The notes: a model not told the origin generated them from the letters alone. A stretch of 64,000 nt of DNA from Cryptomeria japonica (GCF_030272615.1 NC_081412.1:684640583-684704582); one strand, 5' to 3'; shown: positions 44,881 through 56,045, counted from the stretch's first letter. A program made the numbers and translations.

Positions 44881-46098
44881 TGTAAAGCGGAAAAATCGCG
44901 ATCGAACCCTAGTTGCTCTCCCCTCTTCCGACTCCGAGGAGAGAGAAGGGAGGTTCGCTAGGATTCGATGGTTTTTCACTTAGGGGAGAGACTTTACATT
45001 CAAAAGAGGGGTTGAAACTCATAAGGTCCAATCCCACACAATGTAAGATTGGATGCTAAATGAATTTCAAGGGTTAGGAAAGCAAGGCTACCCTCTTTTG
45101 TAAAGAATGTTGTTAAGGAAATTAAGCTAAGCATGCATAGAAAGTCATAAAGATTCGCTTATAAACTGAGTTCGGGTTATAGGATGAAGCTGCGGACCTG
45201 GAATTAGCAGTAAAATGTCGATACGGCGCTGTCCTGCAAATTTGAGCAAAAGTTGTCGGGACGATGGCGCCCGGCGCCATGGTCCTCCGAAAAATCCGCG
45301 AAACGAAGGGGGATCTGTTCGTCTCTGCACAAGGATTCCAGATCTTCAATTTCAGCCGTGCACCTGCAACCTACACACAGAAAAGCGAAGACGATTGGGG
45401 GGTTAGGGATTAGGGGTTTGCCTTTAGGTCAAACCCCGGTTTTGGAATTAACCAAGAAATGAGCAAGAGCTGTAAATGTAAATGACTGTAAAACAAGTAC
45501 TAATACCTTGTTCTAAGGATGTTGGTATCCTTATGTGCGAAGGTTTAGATGTTGTATGTTGTAGCATGTAGTATGTGATCTCCTCTTCAATGGTTGAATC
45601 CTTGTCTTGAATGCAACACTTAGCCTTGAATGGAGACTTGAGATGATCAATTGCTTAAAAGAATGCTTGAATGCTTGAATGCTTGAGTATAATTTCCACG
45701 CTTTTTCCATCATATCGAATGAAAGAGGAAAATGTCATTTATATACTTGTCATTTAGGGCTGATAGACTGATTTTCCCGACCTTAGGTCGACCAGGGAAA
45801 GTTAATTTCCAAATTGCAAACAAAAAGACCCGAGCCCCTTAGGAGACCGGGCCCAAAATAGGACCCAGGGACCAGGGCACTGGGCGCCCTGGTCCTGAGG
45901 GACCAGGGCGCTGGGCGCTCTGGTCCCACCTCCTGGGACAGCAGGGTGCAAGGAGGTTCAGGCCAGGGTGCTTGAAAAATGCAGTTTTCAGTGTCGTGAG
46001 CAAGTTTTAGGGTCTCCATTCAGGTTGCATGTTGCGTCACCATCGTGAAGACCAAAATGCAGTCGAAATTGCAAGTGTCGCAATTTTAGGACGCTACA
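44881..46098 (-). repeat. 3' LTR of gag-only element (1218 bp)
   Basis: The plus strand runs TGTAAAGCGG to GACGCTACA. It contains a GC-rich palindromic zone (GGACCAGGGC...GCCCTGGTCC) at 45,865-45,925, with two copies of the CAGGGC(A/G)CTGGGCGC motif, and a GGCGCCCGGCGCC word near 45,267. Confidence 0.93.
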
Positions 46099-46113
46099 TT
46101 TAGCCCCCACTTT
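46099..46113 (-). promoter_or_regulatory. Polypurine tract of gag-only element
   Basis: The minus strand reads AAAGTGGGGGCTAAA next to the 3' LTR, in the expected place. Confidence 0.75.
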
Positions 46114-46837
46114 AGCGGGAGTATGTATGCTCATACTTCCAGTAAAGTACCAGGAACAATCATTGAAAGACTTTCACCATGTCAAGGAGGCAAGATACAC
46201 CAAGCCCCCAGTGGACTAAGGATCTTACGACTTCGATTGACAAAGTAAAAGGGAAGATCGTGAGGAAGAACCATGACTGTCAGTAGTAAGGCTCCCTCAC
46301 TATGAGTCATGCAAGAAAGATATCAAAAATTTTCAAGGCAAGGCTAAATTTGCCAAGAAATTTTCAAGTATCTTGAAAAGATATGAACGGGATGTATGCC
46401 CCCCTACGTTAAAGCGATCGCACACGCCTCACCGGGAGTGATTGTTTTAACGTAGTGATACACATAAGAAATGAGAAAGGAGCACGTTATCACAAGGATT
46501 TAGCCCCCAAGTGTGAGATAAACCCAAGGATAATAGACACAAAACACAAAGCACAAGGTGACTTCGCTTTCCTTGGGGTCAGTATGCTGTATGATAATTC
46601 ATGTATATATATCATATGTATGTATGCATAATTGTTCTTCATTCCCCAATCAAGGAAGGTCACCTAGAAGAAGGGAACACATGTGTCTTTTGAGTCAACA
46701 TGAGAGAGATCGAGAGATCTCAATGCTTTGCATCGTCCTCAAGTAGACAACACCAAGGACAACAAATAGAAGAATGAGAATAACATATAGAAGAAGTAAC
46801 AAAAGAGAGGGGGAGAGAATCTACTATGCTAATGTAA
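46114..46837. other. 3' untranslated region of gag-only element
   Basis: On the minus strand this lies between the stop of the large ORF and the polypurine tract. It holds no ORF with a known domain. It contains a short TATATAT/GTATGTATG stretch near 46,600. Confidence 0.55.
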
Positions 46838-49800
46838 CTAGTCTAGCACGTCATCTACCCCCCGATCTTGCTGATCAATGTTTCGGGAAGGCAGGGAACA
46901 TGCTAGAGGAGGAACATCCAGCACAGCAGATGGAGCTATCACAAGATCCAAACAAGGGCTATGTTCATGTTCCGAGCCACATTGTTCTTGTCTAGGAGCT
47001 AGGATAAGTGCTTTAGAAAATTCGTTAGATAAATGGTTATCAACATCAACAAGTTCATATTCACTATTAGAAGCAAGAGGAGTAACATTTTCATCTATAT
47101 CATCATCAAGATTTATAAAAATAGGATCTTTAACTCGCACAGGATCAAGACCATCATGCATCTTATGTTTAGGAGATTTCGGCTCAATTTCCGGCTGAGG
47201 AGAAAATGGAATAATGCTTGTTGAAGGTGTTTTTAAAGATTGCAAAGTTTGAGCTCTAAGACGACGCTTTCGCTGGCGTTCACGTGCAGAACGATTTCGT
47301 CTAGTCTTAGTAGGAAGTGGAGAAGACTGAGGAGGAGGAATGTTCTCATCCTTAGCACTTGGGTGTTTAGGTTGTGGTCTCTTAGGCTGGATAATAGGAG
47401 AAGAAGAAGGTCTCTTCTCTCTATAAAAAGAAGGAGGAGGAACTGCTCCATACAAAGGAGGAATTTTTGGTTTAGGGAGAAGACCAAGTCCATCATGACG
47501 AGGAGGTATAGGTCTTCTCTTAGGAAGTTTATTAGGTATAGACATAGTCACATCCATAGGGATGGGTTGGGAATCTTCTTGAGGAAAGACATTAGTTTTA
47601 TCTTTCAAAGGAAGAACTTCCTTCTCAAGAATGATAGGAATGTCAAGTTTAGGTGTTCTAGGTTCACTTAGAGATAGGATCATATCTGTTTTCCACTTTT
47701 GATAAGATTTGAAAAGATGATCACTTCGCGGAGGAAGAGATTGGAATTGTTTAGGCCAAAAGCAATCAATAGGAACGCTAGAAGTTCTTTCAGCTGGTTT
47801 AAAGAGACTATGATTGACAGTAACAATTTCACCATTATGGGGAAATTTTAAACACTTATGAATAGGAGAAGCAATAGCTTTCATGGAAGATTGCCAAGGA
47901 TAGCCAAGCTTCACACGAAATTGTTTGGAAGATGGAATAATAGCAAAGTTCACATCAAGAGATTTGTTATGGACCTCAATAGGCAATGTAATAGAACCAA
48001 TTGCGGGAGAAGAAAATGCATCAAATAATTTCACAATCACATCTGTTTTGTCATAGATCACTTGATTCAATTGCAAAGTAAAAAGAAATTCTTCAGTAAT
48101 AACATTAACCATGCACGAAGGATTGATAAGCACTCCACGGCAAGGTGTATTCTTAACTTTTGCAACTATGTATAAAGGACCATCAAGTGCCCTAATGGTT
48201 TCACTAGAATCAAATGTGATGGAAGGTTCTTCAGGGATTTCTTGCTGCTCTACAAAGTTAATCACATTCGGAGTCATAGACACAAAACCATCAGATGAGA
48301 GAGAGGAATCATTAGCCTCAATTGCATTAGAGGTATGAGAAGGCAATGGATCAGTGAAAATCTGAAGATTTTGATTAGGAGGAGCTACAGATGTGTTGCC
48401 TTTATCATTCACTCCAGAAACAGAGATAGTATTATTATCAATCAAATCTTGAATTTTACCCTTTAAAGAAAAACATTTTTCAGTATCATGCCCAGGCTGA
48501 CGATGAAATTGACAAAAGGCTTTGTTATCAAAATAAGGTGAAGTAATCTTTGCAGGATCAATTTGTCTTATAGGAGGAAGAGTAAGCACATTTTGTTCCA
48601 ATAACTTATTCATAATACTATGCAATGATTCATTCAAAGGAGTATACTTTCTTTCTTTCTTGAAAAATTTAGAAATAGGAGACACACCTGATGCTGCATT
48701 CACATTGTTGTTGATGATGTTTTCATTGAATTTGATGGAATCTCTGTTCGGTTTAAACTTCCCAAATGGTTCTTGACTGCTATCACCCTTATCACTCGGA
48801 GCCATAGGATGTGATTGTTCCATTTGACTCACAGTCAGTTGATAATTGTGAAGAGTGGCACACAACTGTTGGAAAGAAGTAAACTCAGAAAACAGAAGTT
48901 TGTCTCGAATATCTTTTTGTAAATTAGAAATAAAGATTCTTTGAATATCATTGTCAGGCACTGGAAAGGAAATTTGAGCATACAAATGCTTATATCTACC
49001 AATGAAATCAGTCACTTTTTCTTTAACACCTTGTTTACAATGCATTAAATCAATCAAAGTAACTTTAGGACTTATATTGTTTTGAAATTGTTGAATGAAA
49101 GCATTTGCAAGTTGTTCAAAAGAAGTAATAGAATAAGAAGGCAACGAGAAATACCATTGTAGGGCTTTGTCTCTTAATGTTCTAGTAAATAGTTTTGCAA
49201 GCAACCTTTGGTCATAAGCAAAATCAGTACAAATTGTTTGAAAAGTCTTAACATGTGTTAGAGGATCTCCTTTTCCATTATAAAGTTCCAAATGCGGGAT
49301 TTCAACATGTTTAGGAGGAATAGCTCGGACAATGTCAAGAGAAAGTGGGCTCGCAACATCAAATGTGGGCACACTAAACTTAGATTGATTCATAGAGGCA
49401 ATTTGTTGCTGTAAAGAAGAGACAGTTTGTGCTAGATTGTTAATGGTCGCTTCAGTCGAAGAGTTCATATTGGATGTGTTAGATTGAGATGGAGGTGTTA
49501 TGTTATTGAAAGAAGGTAGAGAGTAAGGTGGTGGGACCCTATGATAATTAGTCATAGGAGATGATTGGACAAGAGGAACACTACAAGGAGGGATGGAATG
49601 GTTAAATGAATTGCCCCCTTGCGTCATGTTCATTTGTGAAGATGTAATAGGCACACTCATTGAAGGGACGAATGAAGAAATCGGATTGAATGAAGGAATA
49701 GGGTTAATTGAAGAAGAAGGGTTGCCCCCATGACTGGTGATCACAGGAGGAATGTCTTGTATAGAGGTAGCCATGATGTTTGATGTAAAGGTAGGTATAC

Positions 49801-50248
49801 TAGCAATAGGAGTCATCAAAGGAATAGAATGATTGTCTTGTGTAGGAGGTTGTGTATAACCTAAGGTTTCAGCACAACTCTTCATAGGCATCACATTTGA
49901 ATCCACAATGTGTGCAATACCACGCAAAATATCAATTCCATTCTTATCACTTTGAAGCATACGTTTTAGACCCTCAATTAAAGGAAGAGCTTGACTATCA
50001 GGGTATTCTTGAGACATCCATTGTCGAAAATCGTCAAATTGGTTATCCAATTTCGAAATTTGTTCTACAGAAACCTCATGGAGAGCTTCTTCATCATTAG
50101 GGGGATTAGAGGAATTACCCATGTCCTCGTTAAAAAGGCTATTCAAATTAGGTTCCATCTCCTCAGTAGTTAAACCTCGGAAAGACTTAATTCTACGGCT
50201 TCGTCTAACAGGAATAGTGTAAGTAGGGCTTATTGTTGTAAAACTCAT
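46838..50248 (-). CDS. gag: Large Gag-like protein with protease-like domain (1136 aa)
   Basis: The ATG at 50,248 opens MSFTTISPTYTIPVRRSRRI. Residues 130-300 are Ser/Pro/Asn-rich, with a short coiled-coil-like stretch (INNLAQTVSSLQQQIASMNQ) at 269-288. The Gag domain is at about 316-475 (LELYNGKGDPLTHVKTF, LRDKALQWYFSLP, ANAFIQQFQNN). A C-x2-H-x4-H-x4-C knuckle is at 579-592. A retropepsin-like fold at about 700-790 has VLINPSCMVNVI and KLGYPW where the gypsy copy at 36,675 has VLIDGGAGLNI and LLGRPW, so the catalytic Asp is Asn709. A Lys/Arg-rich block (TRRNRSARERQRKRRLR) lies near residue 970 and an acidic tail ends the protein. No stop interrupts 1136 codons. It likely forms particles but should not cut itself. 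Confidence 0.9.
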   Translation of the reverse strand: MSFTTISPTYTIPVRRSRRIKSFRGLTTEEMEPNLNSLFNEDMGNSSNPPNDEEALHEVSVEQISKLDNQFDDFRQWMSQEYPDSQALPLIEGLKRMLQSDKNGIDILRGIAHIVDSNVMPMKSCAETLGYTQPPTQDNHSIPLMTPIASIPTFTSNIMATSIQDIPPVITSHGGNPSSSINPIPSFNPISSFVPSMSVPITSSQMNMTQGGNSFNHSIPPCSVPLVQSSPMTNYHRVPPPYSLPSFNNITPPSQSNTSNMNSSTEATINNLAQTVSSLQQQIASMNQSKFSVPTFDVASPLSLDIVRAIPPKHVEIPHLELYNGKGDPLTHVKTFQTICTDFAYDQRLLAKLFTRTLRDKALQWYFSLPSYSITSFEQLANAFIQQFQNNISPKVTLIDLMHCKQGVKEKVTDFIGRYKHLYAQISFPVPDNDIQRIFISNLQKDIRDKLLFSEFTSFQQLCATLHNYQLTVSQMEQSHPMAPSDKGDSSQEPFGKFKPNRDSIKFNENIINNNVNAASGVSPISKFFKKERKYTPLNESLHSIMNKLLEQNVLTLPPIRQIDPAKITSPYFDNKAFCQFHRQPGHDTEKCFSLKGKIQDLIDNNTISVSGVNDKGNTSVAPPNQNLQIFTDPLPSHTSNAIEANDSSLSSDGFVSMTPNVINFVEQQEIPEEPSITFDSSETIRALDGPLYIVAKVKNTPCRGVLINPSCMVNVITEEFLFTLQLNQVIYDKTDVIVKLFDAFSSPAIGSITLPIEVHNKSLDVNFAIIPSSKQFRVKLGYPWQSSMKAIASPIHKCLKFPHNGEIVTVNHSLFKPAERTSSVPIDCFWPKQFQSLPPRSDHLFKSYQKWKTDMILSLSEPRTPKLDIPIILEKEVLPLKDKTNVFPQEDSQPIPMDVTMSIPNKLPKRRPIPPRHDGLGLLPKPKIPPLYGAVPPPSFYREKRPSSSPIIQPKRPQPKHPSAKDENIPPPQSSPLPTKTRRNRSARERQRKRRLRAQTLQSLKTPSTSIIPFSPQPEIEPKSPKHKMHDGLDPVRVKDPIFINLDDDIDENVTPLASNSEYELVDVDNHLSNEFSKALILAPRQEQCGSEHEHSPCLDLVIAPSAVLDVPPLACSLPSRNIDQQDRGVDDVLD

Positions 50249-51402
50249 GCACTAGAGAAGGAGAGAAAATTTTGAATTTAGAGGTAGCAATTTTCAGTAA
50301 GATCAACCAATTTTCTGGATTTAAGCTATTAAATGCAATCACAACAGTCTCCCGAAATTTCAGAAAAAATGTCCAGGACCGTGGCGCCCGGAGTGCAACA
50401 CGGTCCCTGCAACTTTTTTCGAAATTTGCAAGGATGAAAGGTATGATGATTTTAGAGCTAATCTGAAAAAATTGAGTGATTTTACGATCTGTAGATAGGC
50501 CAAATTAAAGTTGCAAATTCAAAATTGAACCCTATCAAGATTGTCGAAAAATGCAAAATTTGAATTTTGAAAAAGAGAGGGAAACTGAAATTTTGAATTT
50601 TATGATTTTAGAGGGAATGTCAAAAGCAATGCAAATTTTGAAATTTGAAAATTGACTCAATTTCACGCAAAATTCAATTTTGAAAGTGGAAATCAAAGTT
50701 GTTGTAATTAAGCATTTAATTTCAAAAGTCACAAAATGCAAGAATTTGAATAAAGCACTGAAATTTTTAATGAATGATAACACACTTTTCAGATTTAGGA
50801 CAGTAAGAACACAATTTTGACACAAAATTTTAATTTCAATGATTTTTGAATGATTAGAAGCCTTAGACCAAGCAATCGCAAGACCAACTTTGACTGTAAT
50901 TTTGAAAGTGTTATAATTGATAAAATCAGCCAAAATTCTGGATTTTAGCAGGAAAATACAGCAAGATCTCGCTCCTGAAATTTTGGAAAAAATGTCGGGG
51001 ACGATGGCGCTCGGAGTGCAACACGGTCCTCGCAACTTTTTTCCAAATTTTCAGGGATGAAAGATATTGTGATTTTATTGCAGAATCCAAAGTTACAGCT
51101 GATTTGGAGATGTTTTGATTGGTCAAATTGTCGGACAAAGGTTAAATTAAGAGGGTTTCAAAAATTAGGGTTTTGACATTTAACCACTTAATTTTCAGAA
51201 TTAAAGCACAAATATGAATTGAAAATTTGTAATAGAAAGGCAGATCTGAAACAGGCATTAACATTTAGACATTTCGCAAGTTCAATTACCAAAAAGAAAA
51301 TTTAGGGTTTTTATGCAATCACCTCTAAAATTTTGCAAAAGATAAAACATGGAAATGTAATCAATTTTTTCAGATCTAAGCATGAAAAATCAGAAAGGAT
51401 GT
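50249..51402 (-). other. 5' leader of gag-only element with a diverged direct repeat
   Basis: Two similar segments of about 85 bases lie at 50,355-50,440 and 50,977-51,065. Each has AAAAAATGTC(C/G)(A/G)GG, then a GGCGC(C/T)CGGAGTGCAACACGG core and GCAACTTTTTTC. The same GGAC(G/C)(A/G)TGGCGC word is found in the LTRs. The rest is AT-rich and non-coding. Confidence 0.7.
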
Positions 51403-51420
51403 TCATGTCGGGTTCACCAA
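51403..51420 (-). promoter_or_regulatory. Primer-binding site of gag-only element
   Basis: On the minus strand, two bases inside the 5' LTR, TTGGTGAACCCGACATGA stands in the primer-site position. I do not assign the tRNA. Confidence 0.65.
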
Positions 51421-51422
51421 AA

Positions 51423-52653
51423 TGTAAAGCGGAAAAATCGCGATCAAACCCTAGTTGCTCTCCCCTCTTCCAACTCCGAGGAGAGAGAAGGGAGGTTCGC
51501 TAGGATTCGATGGTTTTTCACTTAGGGGAGAGACTTTACATTCAAAAGAGGGGTTGAAACTCATAAGGTCCAATCCCACACAATGTAAGATTGGATGCTA
51601 AATGAATTTCAAGGGTTAGGAAAGCAAGGCTACCCTCTTTTGTAAAGAATGTTGTTAAGGAAATTAAGCTAAGCATGCATAGAAAGTCATAAAGATTCAC
51701 TTATAAACTGAGTTCGGGTTATAGGATGAAGCTGCGGACCTGGAATTAGCAGTAAAATGTCGATACGGCGCTGTCCTGCAAATTTGAGCAAAAGTTGTCG
51801 GGACGATGGCGCCCGGCGCCACGGTCCTCCGAAAAATCCGCGAAACGAAGGGGGATCTGTTCGTCTCTGCACAAGGATTCCAGATCTTCAATTTCAGCCG
51901 CGCACCTGCAACCTACACACAGAAAAGCGAAGACGATTGGGGGGTTAGGGATTAGGGGTTTGCCTTTAGGTCAAACCCCGGTTTTGGAATTAACCAAGAA
52001 ATGAGCAAGAGCTGTAAATGTAAATGACTGTAAAACAAGTACTAATACCTTGTTCTAAGGATGTTGGTATCCTTATGTGCGAAGGTTTAGATGTTGTATG
52101 TTGTATGTTGTATGTTGTAGCATGTAGTGTGTGATCTCCTCTTCAATGGTTGAATCCTTGTCTTGAATGCAACACTTAGCCTTGAATGGAGACTTGAGAT
52201 GATCAATTGCTTAAAAGAATGCTTGAATGCTTGAATGCTTGAGTATAATTTCCACGCTTTTTCCATCATATCGAATGAAAGAGGAAAATGTCATTTATAT
52301 ACTTGTCATTTAGGGCTGATAGACTGATTTTCTCGACCTTAGGCCGACCAGGGAAAGTTAATTTCCAAATTGCAAACAAAAAGACCCGAGCCCCTTAGGA
52401 GACCGGGCCCAAAATAGGACCCAGGCACCAGGGCGCTGGGCGCCCTGGTCCCCAGGACCAGGGCGCTGGGCGCTCTGGTCCCACCTCCCGGGACAGCAGG
52501 GTGCAAGGAGGTTCAGGCCAGGGTGCTTGAAAAATGCAGTTTTCAGTGTCGTGAGCAAGTTTCAGGGTCTCCATTCAGGTTGCATGTTGCGTCGCCATCA
52601 TGAAGACCGAAATGCAGTCGAAATTGCAAGTGTCACAATTTTAGGACGCTACA
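51423..52653 (-). repeat. 5' LTR of gag-only element (1231 bp)
   Basis: It matches 44,881-46,098 almost throughout, with a longer TGTTGTATGTTGTA run near 52,090-52,120. It carries the promoter for the 1136-codon ORF. Confidence 0.93.
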
Positions 52654-52658
52654 AAGGG

Positions 52659-53374
52659 TTTTCACCACTATTGGCCATTTGGAAGAATCGATTATGTGTT
52701 GCATTGATGTTTTGTCATTGATATCAACACTAGCTATTTTGGATGCTTTACCGATACTCTTCTGGTCCTAGTAGGTTGTGTGGTTTCTGGTTGGATTGGA
52801 TCTGGCATGATCTGGTATGTCCTGGTATGATTTGGTTAGGGAATTGGCTTACTCATGTTCATATTTAGTCAGTTCATTTTGGTCTGGTGATCGAATGCTA
52901 TCTTGTTTGTCTAGAAGCTTGGTTTGTGGTTCCGATGAGGGTTTCACTGGCAGAGTTTTGTTAAATATCTTTGATGATATGCATAAGTTGTGTTGGTGTG
53001 GCTTATGGTGGAGTTTCAGGATGCTTATGGTGATCATGTTCGAGACTTGGTGGATTGGGATCATTTCTTTAGTGTGTGGACCTATATTGGGTCTCGGTGT
53101 TATCTAGGTTATGGATCGGCTTAATGTAACATCTGGATTGGACCTCTCGATGTGTTTTCAAGATGTCTTATGAGTTGGATATTATTTGTTTTGTCTAAGG
53201 CCGACATGTTTTGTAATTATGTAATTGGTTTATTGTATGGTGGCTGACCTGATTGTTTATGGTTGAGGGTTTGTATATATATGATGTAAGATCTCATTGT
53301 AGATCATGGTCATAGGAATGGGAAATGGATATGTAATGTATGAATAATATAATAATCATTTAGGCAGAGGGTAT
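52659..53374 (+). repeat. Old copia-like LTR or host sequence
   Basis: T- and G-rich sequence with TGGTCTGG/GGTATGATTTGG words. A TATA-like TGTATATATATGATGTAAGATCTC lies near 53,273, then ATTGTAGATCATGG. This is the style of a conifer copia LTR, but I see no matching second copy. Element 2 begins in it at 53,375. Confidence 0.4.
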
Positions 53375-53435
53375 ATGCACGAAGTTGTGGTACCAAAAAG
53401 GTGCCACAGTTCAAAAAAAATGAAAAATTCTCATA

Positions 53436-53510
53436 AAGCGCATGCCTTATAAGGTGTGCGCACTTTAGGGCACGTGCCCTATAGTGAGCATGCCTTATGC
53501 ATATTTAAAA
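53436..53510. repeat. Subterminal palindromes of element 2
   Basis: AGGGCACGTGCCCT (near 53,467-53,480) is a perfect palindrome. GCGCATGCCTTATAAGGTGTGCGC (near 53,438-53,461) is a near-perfect one. GCATGCCTTATGC follows. They stand within 140 bases of the element end. Confidence 0.75.
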
Positions 53511-53770
53511 CTTAAAAAAAACCCTGCTTCGCATTTTGGATGCATTCTGCATTCCCAAACTTGTGTTTTGGCGATTTCAGGTGCCATTTTCTTATGCTCG
53601 CCCTTTGTAAAAGCTTGATATTGGGCACTAAGTTGTGCATCTCTCATCAAAATGTTGCCATGCCATTGAAGAGATTTAAGAGGTATGTATTTTTATTTTC
53701 TTATTGTCATTTTTTTATTAATTTGAAGATTAAACTAGGTTTATTGATTTAAATTTATTTTCATTATCAG

Positions 53771-55704
53771 GAAATGAGATTAGACAAGAAAATGTTGAAA
53801 ACACCCAATCACCTCCTCATGAAGACCATATTGAAGAAGAAGCACATCAATCACCTCCTCATGAAGACCATATTGGAGAAGAAGCACATAAAGAACATAC
53901 TACAATCCCTAGACATCCCATAGGTACACAAGATAACCTATTAGGTCAAATAGAAAATAGCCAGAAAGAGCTTGAAGGTTTAATCACAAGGCTAAAAGAT
54001 CCCACTGCAACAAACTCCCATAGGACAAACCTTGCCAATTCTTTGCAATCTATTGTATCTCACATAGAATCTGTGAGTGGGCAAATAAATTTTTGGTCCA
54101 GTAAGAAGGAAGAACAAAAGCAATTTTATGCTGAGAAATTATCATATGTGGCAGTGAAGAAAAAGAAAATTAATAAATTTGACTTGTATGCTCTTTTTTC
54201 GGACCCCTGAACGAATCAACCTTTACACCCTGGATGTAGGAGATTCCCTATTCATTGGTTTCATCATGAAGGGATTAAGAACAATTTTTGGGATAGGTGG
54301 TGGATGGTATTTGATCAGTCCCCATGCAATAATCATGATGTACCCCAATACTTTTTGAGAAAATTGTACTGTGAGTTTGTCCTTAATGAGATCCCAAACT
54401 ATTTTGATTTTCTAGATTTCCAAGGTAGAGATGGGGGTTCCTCACATGATAGAGAGGGTGCATAACATGATCCAAATCTCCCACCAAGACCCTTGGCCAA
54501 ACCTATGGTGGAGCATGTTATTATTCCTTCCATTGTGAAGGAGAGTATTGAGGTTGAAACTCTAGACTCGATTAGCTCACTCACTCAGACCCTTATATAG
54601 TATGCTAGGCCTTTAGTAGAGGGTGATGCGAGTGATGATGTTGATTCTTCTAGGCATCGAGTTCTAGCTCATTTTTGTCGATCTTGTGGTGCTCTTTGCA
54701 CTTATGATCCTAATAGTTTTGAGAATGCACGTGCACGAGTGGAGTTTGCTACAGAGAACATTGTCATGACAGAATCCTTGTTGAATGAAACATTTGGCAT
54801 TGATACCCAGGATAATTTCATTACAAGTTAATTTCATTATTTTTATTAAATCTTATATGTAAATTTGATAATATATCAAAATTAGTAAATTATTATGATA
54901 AAAAATTAGTGTCAAAGTGTTCACAATACTAGCAACATTCCTGCAACACCCTTTTTCATGACTTCGTCAACTCCACAGGTATACAACAAGTAAAGAAATA
55001 TAATTATTATACATAGATAGTTGAACCTTATGTGAATTATTTTCTCATTACTCATTTTGGAAATCAAATAGTTTGATGCTAGAGTTTCAACATCAACACC
55101 TCGCAGTGTATTTCATCGACAATCTTTCACCCAGGTAAACAATTTATCTTTAATGTTGTTATTAAATAATATAGATAGTTTTAGCGATTAACCAATATAT
55201 TTTGTTTAATTTTTAGATGTTGACATCAGAGACTCCTCCTGCTATCGGTGTGTTAATAGAGCGCGGTGTTGCTGCAGCAATAGCAAGTTCAACTGCTTTA
55301 ACAAAAGCATGAGACATATTTGTAAATTTAGTAAATTTAGCATTACATTTGTTATCTTAATAATATGTTATTGAGAATTTTAATGACACTTGTATTTAGT
55401 TTAATTTATATTGTGATGCTTACAGGAGGGGCTTGTCACTCCAGATCATGAACGTGCACCTCTTGTGGATGAGCATCATGATTATTTGTATGCGGTAAGT
55501 GACTATTCTATTATATGTCATTCTAAAATTCAATTTTTGTATATGCTAACATCATTCTTTTCATTGTATCAGGTGGAGTTACAAAAAAGTCTAGAGAGGA
55601 GGTTGAGTGGATGTACTTGAAAGGCACCTGCATCATATACATCTCCATCCCCTCAACAAGAAAATATATCTCGTGATCTGTTTCCTTCCCCTAGAGGGAA
55701 ATGA
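53771..55704 (+). pseudogene. Companion gene of element 2 (NFWD-WWMVF family), multi-exon
   Basis: The main exon is about 53,771-54,826, after an AG border. It has a twice-repeated SPPHEDHI(E/G)EEAH at its start, a helical middle, and a core reading GIKNNFWDRWWMVFDQSPCN, then YFLRKLYCEFVLNEIPNYFD. A Cys pair stands in HFCRSCGALC near the end. Stops lie at 54,208-54,210 (TGA, where the element 1 protein has Arg in NPRTGQPL), near 54,464 and near 54,596. Putative downstream exons with AG...GT borders are 54,910-54,978, 55,072-55,134, 55,217-55,321, 55,426-55,494 and 55,573-55,704. The small exons of 63-69 bases resemble those of element 1. The first exon is not settled; ATGCCATTG at 53,659 followed by a GTATGT donor is one option. 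Function is unknown. Confidence 0.55.
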
Positions 55705-55716
55705 ATAGAATAGGGT

Positions 55717-56045
55717 CCTATGTTGTATGCCTATATGGAAATTTTAAACATATGTTTTGTATTATGAATATGTGACATTCTATCTCCATATGGCTTTTGG
55801 CAAGCTCCTATTTGACTTTATTGGATACTATGTTGTATGCCTATATGGCAAATTTGAACATATGTTTTGCATTACAAATATGTGACATTCTATGTCCATA
55901 TGGCTTTTGGCAAGCCCCTATTTGACTTTATTGGAAATCATGTTGTATGCCTTTATAGAAATTTTGAACATATGTTTTGTTTTATGAATATGTGAAATTC
56001 TAAGTCCATATGGCTTTTGGCAAGCCTATTTGTTTGTATTGGATA
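55717..56045 (+). repeat. Three tandem copies of a 110-bp unit
   Basis: TGTTGTATGCC(T)ATATGG starts at 55,721, 55,831 and 55,941. Each unit contains AACATATGTTTTG and TCCATATGGCTTTTGGCAAG. They lie just after the stop of the companion gene, so they would be in its 3' untranslated region. Confidence 0.9.

Larger units (their letters stand above)
44881..52653 (-). mobile_element. Non-autonomous gag-only LTR element
   Basis: It is 7773 bp with LTRs at 44,881-46,098 and 51,423-52,653, flanked by the 5-bp duplication AAGGG (44,876-44,880 and 52,654-52,658). On the minus strand it has a primer site, a leader, one uninterrupted 1136-codon ORF and a polypurine tract. There is no RT, RNase H or integrase. 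The layout is that of terminal-repeat elements coding only Gag (the TR-GAG type), which need another element's enzymes. The LTRs are very similar, the main difference being a 14-base TGTTGTA repeat expansion, so insertion was recent. Confidence 0.93.

Noticed and set aside
45145-45462. ORFs duplicated at 51,687-52,004
   Set aside because: Both sets lie in the two LTRs of the gag-only element, so their identity reflects LTR duplication and not coding constraint.
47240-47671. 143-codon plus-strand ORF rich in Arg and Ser
   Set aside because: It is antisense to the 1136-codon Gag ORF, and its composition follows from the complementary Lys/Pro/Ser-rich codons.
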